A stretch of 8,464 bases of DNA from an uncultured Eubacteriales bacterium (GTDB taxonomy: Bacteria; Bacillota; Clostridia; Lachnospirales; Bianqueaceae). The DNA lies in assembly GCA_902782895.1 (NCBI GenBank), contig CACZPA010000117.1, forward strand, positions 1-8,464, in the 5' to 3' direction. The translations under genes and the position numbers were made by a program. The number at the start of each line of letters is the position of its first letter. The stretch's first letter is position 1. Positions 1 to 5,591 of this stretch are shown here, piece after piece. The notes beneath the pieces are model-generated. The model saw only the letters and a list, made by a program, of their open reading frames with translations, searched no databases and was not told where the DNA came from.

Positions 1-2040
1 ACAGAATGCGCAGGGACGCCTCTGACGCAGCTGAAGGGCGTGGGCCATGCAAGGGCACAGGCCCTTTTTAGAACCGGAATCGAGACGGCGGAGCAGCTCG
101 TGTCCTATTACCCGAGGGATTACGAGGATCGCCGCGAGCTGACACCGATCGCGAATGTCAAGATCGGCGACAGCGTCATGATCCGGGCCAAGCTCGTCAA
201 TACGCCGACAACGTTCCGCAAGGGGCGGCTCGCGATCACAAGAGCGCGCGCGGAGGACGGAACGGGACATATTCAGCTGGTCTGGTTCAATCAGGCCTAC
301 ATCTCCAAGAACCTGGAAGCCGGCAAGGAGTATGTCTTTATCGGCAGGGCGGACCATAAATACAATACACTATCGCTTCTTTCTCCCAAGTGGAAGGATT
401 CACTGGACGATGAGCAGGGGATTCTGCCGGTTTATCCGCTGAAAGAAGGACTTACACAGGAATTTCTCCGCCAGGTGATGCGGCAGGCTCTGGAGCTGCC
501 GACCCTGCGGGAGTATATGCCGGTCGAAATTCGCAGCAAATACCGGCTTGCGGAGTACAGCTACGCTACCCATCAGATCCATTTTCCGGAAACGCCGGAG
601 GACGTGGATCTGGCGAAGGCAAGACTGGTATTTGATGAGCTGTTCATGCTGCGTCTTGCACTGCTGCAGGTCAAGAACAGCCGTATTTACGCGAAAAAAG
701 GCTACCGGATCCCGCCCGCGCCGGACGAAGCGAAGCTGCGGGACCGTCTGGGTTTTGCCCTGACGAAAGCGCAGGAGCGCACGGTACAGGAGATCCTTTC
801 CGATCTGGATTCCGATAAAGCCATGAACCGTCTGGTGCAGGGCGATGTAGGCTCCGGCAAGACAGCTGTCGCGATGATCGCGCTTTTCGCGGCGGCAAGG
901 GCAGGACGGCAGGCTGTCATGATGGCCCCGACGGAAGTCCTCGCGAAGCAGCATTATCAGAATATCCGGGACCTGATGGAGCCGCTCGGCGTACGGGTCG
1001 GTTTCCTGTCCGGATCCCTGACAGCCGCGCAGAAACGCGACGCGGACGAGAAGATCCAGCTGGGTCTGTATGATATCGTGATCGGTACACATTCCCTGAT
1101 CCAGGAGAATGTGGAATATGCCCGTCTCGGGCTTGTCATTACCGATGAGCAGCACCGATTCGGCGTGCGGCAGAGGGCCGCGCTTGCCGCAAAGAGTGAG
1201 ATGCCTAACGTCCTGGTCATGACGGCAACACCGATTCCGCGGACACTCGCGATGGTGCTTTACGGCGATATGGACGTCTCGGTGCTTGACGAGAAGCCGC
1301 CGGGCCGGACACCGGTTTCGACCTATTGTGTGAATTCGGACTTTGAGACACGGATCGATAACTTCATCGCAAAGCAGGTCCGCGCGGGGCATCAGGTCTA
1401 CATTATCTGTCCCGCCGTGACCGAATCCGAAACCGGAGATCTGCATACAGTCATGGAATACGGGGCTTTCCTCGCAAAAGAGGTTTTCCCGGAGTTCAGG
1501 GTCGGTCTGCTGTACGGCGCGATGAAAAACGCCGAAAAAGAGCAGGTCATGCAGAGCTTCTACGACGGGGAGATCCAGATTCTGGTGTCTACGACCGTCG
1601 TGGAAGTCGGTGTCGATGTTCCCAACGCGAATCTGATTGTGATTCAGAACGCGGAGAGATTCGGTCTGGCGCAGCTGCACCAGCTGCGGGGACGCGTCGG
1701 ACGCGGTAAGACGGAATCCTATTGCGTCCTGATGACCGATTCGGATCAGGTGCTGACCCGCCGCAGGATGAAGGTACTGGTCGATTCGGAGGACGGTTTC
1801 TTCATCGCGGAAGAGGACCTGCGCCTGCGTGGGGCGGGCGACTTGTTTGGACTGCGCCAGCATGGTCTGCCGGAGCTGCATCTGGCGGATCTTGCAAGGG
1901 ATCTTCCGACGCTGCGGGATGCCGGAGAAGCAGCGGCTGCCGTGCTGCGGGACGATCCGGATCTGTCCCTGGAAGGACACTACGCATTGAAACAGAAGGT
2001 TCAGGAGTATATTGCGCGCGGAGATGAAACCGCGCTTTGA
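1..2040 (+). CDS. recG: ATP-dependent DNA helicase RecG (5' end outside window)
   Basis: RecG is a superfamily 2 helicase that remodels stalled replication forks and branch-migrates Holliday junctions in the cytoplasm. The frame is open from base 1. Residues before the first possible in-window start (GTG at 40) already read as RecG (PLTQLKGVG), so the true start lies upstream and probably only a few residues are missing; 679 are visible, against about 680-690 for the family. Counting from base 1, an OB-fold wedge domain lies at about 70-150. The helicase motifs follow: Walker A GDVGSGKT at 281-288, DEQH box at 382-385, TATPIPRT near 408, and motif VI QLRGRVGRG from 561. The C-terminal RecG domain ends in a normal TGA. 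No frameshift or lost catalytic residue is seen. The downstream protease gene starts 14 nt after the stop. Identity is very secure. Confidence 0.97.
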   Translation, partial: TECAGTPLTQLKGVGHARAQALFRTGIETAEQLVSYYPRDYEDRRELTPIANVKIGDSVMIRAKLVNTPTTFRKGRLAITRARAEDGTGHIQLVWFNQAYISKNLEAGKEYVFIGRADHKYNTLSLLSPKWKDSLDDEQGILPVYPLKEGLTQEFLRQVMRQALELPTLREYMPVEIRSKYRLAEYSYATHQIHFPETPEDVDLAKARLVFDELFMLRLALLQVKNSRIYAKKGYRIPPAPDEAKLRDRLGFALTKAQERTVQEILSDLDSDKAMNRLVQGDVGSGKTAVAMIALFAAARAGRQAVMMAPTEVLAKQHYQNIRDLMEPLGVRVGFLSGSLTAAQKRDADEKIQLGLYDIVIGTHSLIQENVEYARLGLVITDEQHRFGVRQRAALAAKSEMPNVLVMTATPIPRTLAMVLYGDMDVSVLDEKPPGRTPVSTYCVNSDFETRIDNFIAKQVRAGHQVYIICPAVTESETGDLHTVMEYGAFLAKEVFPEFRVGLLYGAMKNAEKEQVMQSFYDGEIQILVSTTVVEVGVDVPNANLIVIQNAERFGLAQLHQLRGRVGRGKTESYCVLMTDSDQVLTRRRMKVLVDSEDGFFIAEEDLRLRGAGDLFGLRQHGLPELHLADLARDLPTLRDAGEAAAAVLRDDPDLSLEGHYALKQKVQEYIARGDETAL

Positions 2041-2041
2041 C

Positions 2042-2047
2042 AGGAGG
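2042..2047 (+). promoter_or_regulatory. Shine-Dalgarno that fixes the prsW-like start
   Basis: A perfect AGGAGG begins 1 nt after the recG TGA and ends 7 nt before the ATG at 2055. It decides between that ATG and an in-frame TTG at 2037, which overlaps the recG stop and has no ribosome binding site placed for it. The arrangement suggests re-initiation or coupling after recG translation. Confidence 0.85.
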
Positions 2048-2054
2048 GACAGGA

Positions 2055-2789
2055 ATGTTTTTCTTATTGAGCATGAATCCGATTCTGATCGCGGCGGCCG
2101 TGATCCCCGCGATTTTCCTGCTGATCAAGGTCTATAAGGCGGACAGATTGGACAAAGAGCCGCCGTCCATGCTGATCAGCCTGGTACTGCTGGGCGTCGC
2201 GAGCACTTTTGCCGCGATGATAACCGAGCGGATCGGCAGCAGAATTCTGCAGGCCATTCCCTTTGACAGCGCGCGGAAATACAATTTCTTCATGTATTTT
2301 ATTGTCGTGGCCTGTTCGGAAGAGGGCTTCAAGTATCTGGCCCTTTACAAGCGGACCTGGAAATCTGTCTCCTTCAACTGTCAGTTTGATGGCGTAGTCT
2401 ACGCGACTTTTGTATCGCTCGGCTTCGCGCTCTGGGAGAATATCCAGTATGTTCTGATGTACGGATTTTCGACGGCGCTTGTCCGCGCGGTCACAGCCGT
2501 CCCCGGGCACGCGTGCTTCGGTGTGTTTATGGGCACCTGGTACGGACTTGCCAAGCGATTTGACGGAGCAGGCAATAAAGATGCCGCGAGTGTCTGTAAG
2601 CTGGTTGCTTTCCTCCTGCCGACGGTGCTGCACGGCGCGTATGACTATATCGCATCCATGGAAAGCTCCGCGTTCAGCCTGACATTCGTGGGGTTTGTAG
2701 CAATTATGTTCATCGTTGCCTATTCCATGGTCGTCAAGATGTCCAAAAACGACCGATATATCGACAATCCGGGAGCAGACAGGTTTTGA
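2055..2789 (+). CDS. PrsW-family intramembrane protease
   Basis: A 244-residue multi-spanning membrane protein of the PrsW type (glutamic-type intramembrane proteases; Bacillus PrsW performs the first cleavage of the anti-sigma factor RsiW). The family signature is visible: SEEGFK with E89, E90 and K93; an aromatic-rich FALWEN segment with E128; a PGH motif with H152; and HGAYDY with H193. About seven hydrophobic segments are spread over the protein, the first at residues 2-25. The ATG at 2055 is chosen because AGGAGG sits 7 nt upstream. The gene follows recG closely and is probably cotranscribed with it; no promoter is visible between them. A bidirectional terminator follows. The substrate cannot be told from this window, since no sigma/anti-sigma pair is present. 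The symbol prsW is not assigned because orthology to the Bacillus gene is unproven. Confidence 0.88.
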   Translation: MFFLLSMNPILIAAAVIPAIFLLIKVYKADRLDKEPPSMLISLVLLGVASTFAAMITERIGSRILQAIPFDSARKYNFFMYFIVVACSEEGFKYLALYKRTWKSVSFNCQFDGVVYATFVSLGFALWENIQYVLMYGFSTALVRAVTAVPGHACFGVFMGTWYGLAKRFDGAGNKDAASVCKLVAFLLPTVLHGAYDYIASMESSAFSLTFVGFVAIMFIVAYSMVVKMSKNDRYIDNPGADRF

Positions 2790-2846
2790 GAGAACGCGAA
2801 ACCAGGCACAGATCAGCTCTGCAAACAAATGAATCTCTGAAAATAA

Positions 2847-2890
2847 AAAACAGCCGGAAGCTCCGAGCAATCGGAACCTCCGGCTGTTTT
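2847..2890. terminator. Bidirectional intrinsic terminator between convergent genes
   Basis: A perfect 12-bp stem, 2847-2858 (AAAACAGCCGGA) with 2879-2890 (TCCGGCTGTTTT), encloses a 3/3 internal loop, a second 5-bp stem (TCCGA/TCGGA) and a GCAA tetraloop at 2867-2870. Read on plus it ends in TTTT after the protease gene. Read on minus it ends in a longer T-rich run after the MATE gene. It probably stops transcription from both sides. Confidence 0.92.
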
Positions 2891-2893
2891 GTG

Positions 2894-4303
2894 TCAGGAT
2901 ATAGCTCTGGACTTGTACTCTGCCACGGCCGCCTTTGGATCGACATCCCCCGGCAGATAGCGGGTAAGCCATTTCATCCGGTAATAATAGACAAAGTAGA
3001 TGACGGATGTGACGCCCCAGGATACCGGGTAGGACAGCGCGAGCATGGTCGGCGTGTACTGCAGGGGCATGACAATGATCAGCCACAGGATACGGAAGAC
3101 ACAGACGCCGGAGGCGGTGATCAGCATGGGACGCAGGGTGTCGCCGGCGCTCCGGCAGGCACTGGGGATGCATTCCATCGGCACATAGAGAATGTAGAAG
3201 GGGACCTCCGCCATCATGATCATGATGGCGATCCGGATGGTCTCCGGATCGGACAGGAAGAGTCCGAGCACGATATGCCGTAGCAGGATGATCAGCGCCG
3301 AGACGGCGATCGTAAAGATCGTGGTCATCGTAAAACCGGTTCGTATGACCCGATGCATCCGGCCGAATTTGCGCGCTCCGTAATTCTGTCCGCTGAAGGT
3401 CGTCTGCGTGATGCCGAGGGCGCCGAGGATCATCCAGAAAATGCTGTCGGTCTTACCGAAAGCGGTCCAGGCCGCCATGACCTGCGACCCAAAGGAGTTG
3501 ATGGTCGACTGGATCAGTGTATTGGCGATCGCGAACATTGTGGACTGCAGACCGGAGGGCAGGCCGATCCGGATGATCTGTTTCAGAATACGGCCTGTAA
3601 AGCGGATCTCACGGAAGAAGAGACGATAGCAGTCACGACTGTGTGAGAGCGTATAGAGTACAAGGGTGGCGCTGACGGTCTGCGATAGAATCGTCGCGAG
3701 CGCGACGCCCATGACGCCCCAGCGCAGAACGGCAACAAAGAGCAGATCCAGAACGATATTCGTAATACACGAAACGATCAGGAAAAGCAGCGGTTTCCGG
3801 GAGTCGCCGGAAGCATTCAGAATACCGGAACCGATATTGAAGATCACATTTGGGACAGTTCCGAGGAAATAGATCCGAATATAGGTCTGCGCCATGGGGA
3901 AGACATCTTCCGGCGTCCGCATCCAGACGAGCGCCTGATGCGTGATCAGAACACCGATGATCATCAGTCCCGCGCCGCCTGCGATCGCCAGAGCGATACC
4001 GGTATGGACAGCCAGCTTCACATTGTCATATTCGCGCGCGCCGTAGTACTGGGCGATGATAACACTGGCACCGCCGGCCAGTCCGACGAAGAATCCGACC
4101 AGCAGGTTAATGATATTGCCGCTCGCGCCGCCGACCGCGGCCAGCGCTTCCTGACTGACAAAATTGCCGACGATGATGGCGTCGATCGTGTTATAGAGCT
4201 GCTGAAAGAACGAACCGAAGAGGATCGGGAAGAAATACAGCAGCATATTCTTCGCGATATTGCCTTCGGTCAGACTGATTTGGCGGGAATGATGTCGGAT
4301 CAT
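2894..4303 (-). CDS. MATE-family multidrug/toxin efflux transporter
   Basis: A 469-residue, roughly 12-span transporter of the MATE family, which exports drugs or metabolites across the cytoplasmic membrane using Na+ or H+ gradients. The N-terminal half shows the family opening LTEGNIAKNMLLYFFPILFG, then FFQQLYNTIDAIIVG (residues 32-46) and an AQYYGARE loop (84-91). The second half repeats the pattern with GQNYGARKFGR (305-315), as expected for two pseudo-symmetric six-helix lobes. The tail after about residue 442 is short and hydrophilic. The ATG at 4303 is preferred: it gives the usual N-terminus and has a weak purine tract (GAGAG) 11 nt upstream. A TTG at 4342 would add 13 residues but lacks a ribosome binding site. 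The gene is last in the minus-strand block, behind the Gx-family gene, and ends 3 nt from the terminator. Substrate unknown. Confidence 0.93.
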   Translation of the reverse strand: MIRHHSRQISLTEGNIAKNMLLYFFPILFGSFFQQLYNTIDAIIVGNFVSQEALAAVGGASGNIINLLVGFFVGLAGGASVIIAQYYGAREYDNVKLAVHTGIALAIAGGAGLMIIGVLITHQALVWMRTPEDVFPMAQTYIRIYFLGTVPNVIFNIGSGILNASGDSRKPLLFLIVSCITNIVLDLLFVAVLRWGVMGVALATILSQTVSATLVLYTLSHSRDCYRLFFREIRFTGRILKQIIRIGLPSGLQSTMFAIANTLIQSTINSFGSQVMAAWTAFGKTDSIFWMILGALGITQTTFSGQNYGARKFGRMHRVIRTGFTMTTIFTIAVSALIILLRHIVLGLFLSDPETIRIAIMIMMAEVPFYILYVPMECIPSACRSAGDTLRPMLITASGVCVFRILWLIIVMPLQYTPTMLALSYPVSWGVTSVIYFVYYYRMKWLTRYLPGDVDPKAAVAEYKSRAIS

Positions 4304-4339
4304 ATGGTACGGAGCTCTCTTTCTGAAAAGTGTTACGGG

Positions 4340-4438
4340 CAAAACAAATCCAAAACGAATCCAAAAACAGGAATGGTTCTGAAGCCAATCAGAAACGGTG
4401 CAGAAGCGTATCGCAAGCGGCTCAGAAGCGGTTCAGAA
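4340..4438. repeat. Degenerate 11-bp tandem repeat filling the Gx-MATE gap
   Basis: Nine consecutive 11-bp blocks keep phase across the intergenic space. Read on minus, the six upstream blocks (4438 down to 4373) approximate TTCTGAACCGC; the copies at 4428-4438 and 4417-4427 differ at one base. The three downstream blocks (4372-4340) drift to a form ending TTTTG, such as GATTTGTTTTG. The period is not a multiple of three, so it is not coding, although the first block overlaps the last codons and stop of the Gx gene. Function unknown; see findings. Confidence 0.7.
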
Positions 4439-4945
4439 GCGGATCCTGCGGATATAGGGCAGTGTGAACTGTGCAGCGAGGCCGGTGATCAGTCCCGCTC
4501 CTGTAGCGGAGAGGATCAGGACAGGGGCATACACAAGGATGCCGGGCGAGCCGGTCAGGAGAAGCGCCACAAGAAGCTGCGCCACATTATGCGTCAGCGC
4601 GCCGAAGATACTGATCAGGATAGGATAACGGTTCTTCAGCAGCTTGCCGATCGTGAGCATAACCAGGTAGCAGGAGATGCCGCCGGCCAGACTGTACAGG
4701 AAAGCCGTAGCCTGCGAAAAGAACAGGCTGCCGATCAGGATCCGCAGCACCAGAACCACAAGGGCCTCGAGAGGATGCCCCCAGATCATCAGCAGCAGGG
4801 TAATCGTATTGGAGAATCCCAGCTTGACCCCGGGAATCGGAAGCACAGGAGGCAGGAAACCTTCTACTACATGCAGGGCAAGAGCGATACCGGCAAAGAT
4901 TCCCGTCAGAGCCAGCCGCCTTGTTGTAAAGAATCGATTATTCAT
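4433..4945 (-). CDS. Gx-family membrane protein (heptaprenyl diphosphate synthase component I family, PF07456-type)
   Basis: A 170-residue hydrophobic protein with about five or six membrane helices. Family features are a charged N-terminus, E28 in the first helical region, the loop PGVKLGFSN (38-46), LYSLAGG (83-89) and GALTHNVAQLL (115-125). Databases often name this family heptaprenyl diphosphate synthase component I, but it has none of the DDxxD prenyl-synthase motifs. Its fold is thought to resemble ECF-transporter S components, so a transport or electron-transfer accessory role is more plausible. The start codon overlaps the end of the upstream NusG-II gene by 8 nt, implying translational coupling. 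The same gene pairing is known from Firmicutes flavin-based extracellular electron transfer loci (EetB-like with EetA-like); this comparison is from memory. The prenyl-synthase name should not be taken as function. Confidence 0.87.
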   Translation of the reverse strand: MNNRFFTTRRLALTGIFAGIALALHVVEGFLPPVLPIPGVKLGFSNTITLLLMIWGHPLEALVVLVLRILIGSLFFSQATAFLYSLAGGISCYLVMLTIGKLLKNRYPILISIFGALTHNVAQLLVALLLTGSPGILVYAPVLILSATGAGLITGLAAQFTLPYIRRIRF

Positions 4946-5339
4946 GATCGTTTGTACTGTCGGATTGAATCATATAATGGTCATAGATCTGAATGACCAG
5001 CCGGTGCGGCAGACAGGTGATCGGCATCGCGCCGGTGGAGATTTTTTTCATCCGGACACAGACCTGGGAAGGACAATTGGATTCCTGTACACTGATTTTA
5101 CCCGGCTCGACGAGAATGATGTTATACTCGCCGTCTTTCTCATCGATGCGCAGCGTGTAGGGCGTCTCCACCGCGTCCAGATCGATCTCGTACAGAACAA
5201 CACCGTCTTCCGTAATGCGGGCGATATGCTGGTTTCCCTTGGACAGGCCGCGCAGCTGCGGGAAGATCATATAGAGGGAGATCACTGCCAGCAGTACGAT
5301 GACGGCTGTCAGGATCCAGGCAATTCGTTTGGGCTGCAT
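4938..5339 (-). CDS. NusG domain II-containing membrane-anchored protein
   Basis: A 133-residue protein with one N-terminal membrane anchor (about residues 6-26, after a basic MQPKR) and an extracytoplasmic NusG-domain-II-like module (about 40-122). The diagnostic pattern is NCPSQVC with C89 and C94, then ITCLPHRLVI with C109, which fits the PF07009 family. The name comes from similarity to an insert domain of some NusG proteins; there is no NGN or KOW domain, so it is not a transcription factor. It heads the minus-strand block, shares 8 nt with the Gx-family gene, and has a strong promoter about 80 nt upstream. No clear Shine-Dalgarno precedes the ATG at 5339, which is unusual for this window, but this start gives a correct membrane anchor. 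Probably an accessory of extracytoplasmic redox or flavin handling; this is inferred from gene pairing. Confidence 0.88.
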   Translation of the reverse strand: MQPKRIAWILTAVIVLLAVISLYMIFPQLRGLSKGNQHIARITEDGVVLYEIDLDAVETPYTLRIDEKDGEYNIILVEPGKISVQESNCPSQVCVRMKKISTGAMPITCLPHRLVIQIYDHYMIQSDSTNDHE

Positions 5340-5357
5340 ATCAGTTCGATTACAGGA

Positions 5358-5372
5358 TCCGCGACGCGCGGA
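5358..5372 (-). other. Small leader hairpin near the NusG-II start
   Basis: A perfect 6-bp GC-rich stem (TCCGCG/CGCGGA) with a 3-nt loop lies 19-33 nt upstream of the NusG-II ATG. The leader has no obvious Shine-Dalgarno, so the hairpin could affect ribosome loading. Function is unproven. Confidence 0.45.
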
Positions 5373-5387
5373 CCGGGAAAATAAAAC

Positions 5388-5404
5388 GACGGACAGAATC
5401 CGTC
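5388..5404 (-). other. Leader hairpin followed by T-rich run, possible attenuator
   Basis: On minus, a 6-bp stem GACGGA/TCCGTC with a 5-nt loop is followed at once by GTTTTATTTT, the layout of a short intrinsic terminator. It lies within about 25 nt of the predicted transcription start and before the NusG-II gene. The stem is short, so termination would be weak. It may instead be a 5' stabilising hairpin. Confidence 0.4.
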
Positions 5405-5417
5405 AGGAAACGCCCCC

Positions 5418-5446
5418 ATTATAACAGAAAGCATCTGCGACTTCAA
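5418..5446 (-). promoter_or_regulatory. Sigma-A-type promoter for the NusG-II/Gx/(MATE) genes
   Basis: On minus, TTGAAG (5446-5441) and a perfect TATAAT (5423-5418) are separated by exactly 17 nt. A TG one base upstream of the -10 gives an extended -10 element (TGTTATAAT). Transcription should begin near 5411, leaving a leader of about 70 nt. This is the best promoter match in the window. Confidence 0.82.
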
Positions 5447-5453
5447 GAGAAGA

Positions 5454-5486
5454 CCCCGGGAATCGGGCTTATTTTCGTGCCCGGGG
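5454..5486. repeat. GC-rich inverted repeat between divergent promoters
   Basis: CCCCGGG at 5454-5460 and CCCGGGG at 5480-5486 are perfect inverted repeats around a 19-nt spacer. Inner segments CGGGC/GCCCG (5464-5468, 5479-5483) can pair instead. The arms also form an imperfect direct repeat, as both are followed by an ATCGG or ATTCGG sequence. It could be an operator or a decayed terminator; no strong T-run follows on plus. Confidence 0.4.
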
Positions 5487-5530
5487 ATTCGGTTTCTTGT
5501 CAGAACAGAGATTTTCTTTGGAGTGTTCGC

Positions 5531-5559
5531 TTGTAAAAGATTCAGCCGTGATATACAAT
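5531..5559 (+). promoter_or_regulatory. Sigma-A-type promoter for the TerB/BrxD-like operon
   Basis: TTGTAA at 5531-5536 and TACAAT at 5554-5559 are spaced by 17 nt (4/6 and 5/6 to consensus). Predicted start of transcription is near 5566, giving a leader of about 26 nt. It diverges from the minus-strand promoter at 5418-5446. Confidence 0.65.
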
Positions 5560-5575
5560 AAAGTCAGTTCATGTA

Positions 5576-5585
5576 AAGGGGAAGG
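5576..5585 (+). promoter_or_regulatory. Purine-rich ribosome binding site deciding a TTG start
   Basis: AAGGGGAAGG lies 6 nt before the TTG at 5592. It supports this non-ATG start over the first in-frame ATG at 5724 (residue 45), which has no Shine-Dalgarno and would remove the conserved-looking lead-in. Confidence 0.65.
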
Positions 5586-5591
5586 AAAAGA

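Noticed and set aside
400..1980. 526-residue open frame on minus opposite recG
   Set aside because: It is antisense to a certain recG, is rich in Arg, His and Gln with no domain pattern, and lacks a ribosome binding site. It is a shadow of GC-biased codons.
2037..2054. TTG at 2037 as start of the protease gene
   Set aside because: It overlaps the recG stop and would place the AGGAGG inside the coding region; the ATG at 2055 has that site at ideal distance.
2064..3173. 369-residue open frame on minus crossing the protease gene, terminator and MATE gene
   Set aside because: It runs through an intrinsic terminator and out of frame through two recognisable genes; the composition is not protein-like.
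4304..4342. 13-residue N-terminal extension of the MATE protein from a TTG at 4342
   Set aside because: No ribosome binding site is seen before the TTG, and the extension is not typical of the family; the ATG at 4303 gives the usual N-terminus.
4340..4438. CRISPR-like array in the Gx-MATE gap
   Set aside because: The units are only 11 bp, directly abutting and degenerate, with no unique spacers and no cas genes.
3938..4996. 352-residue open frame on plus opposite the MATE and Gx genes
   Set aside because: Hydrophilic Asp/Arg/Gln-rich shadow of two membrane-protein genes; no domain and no initiation signals.
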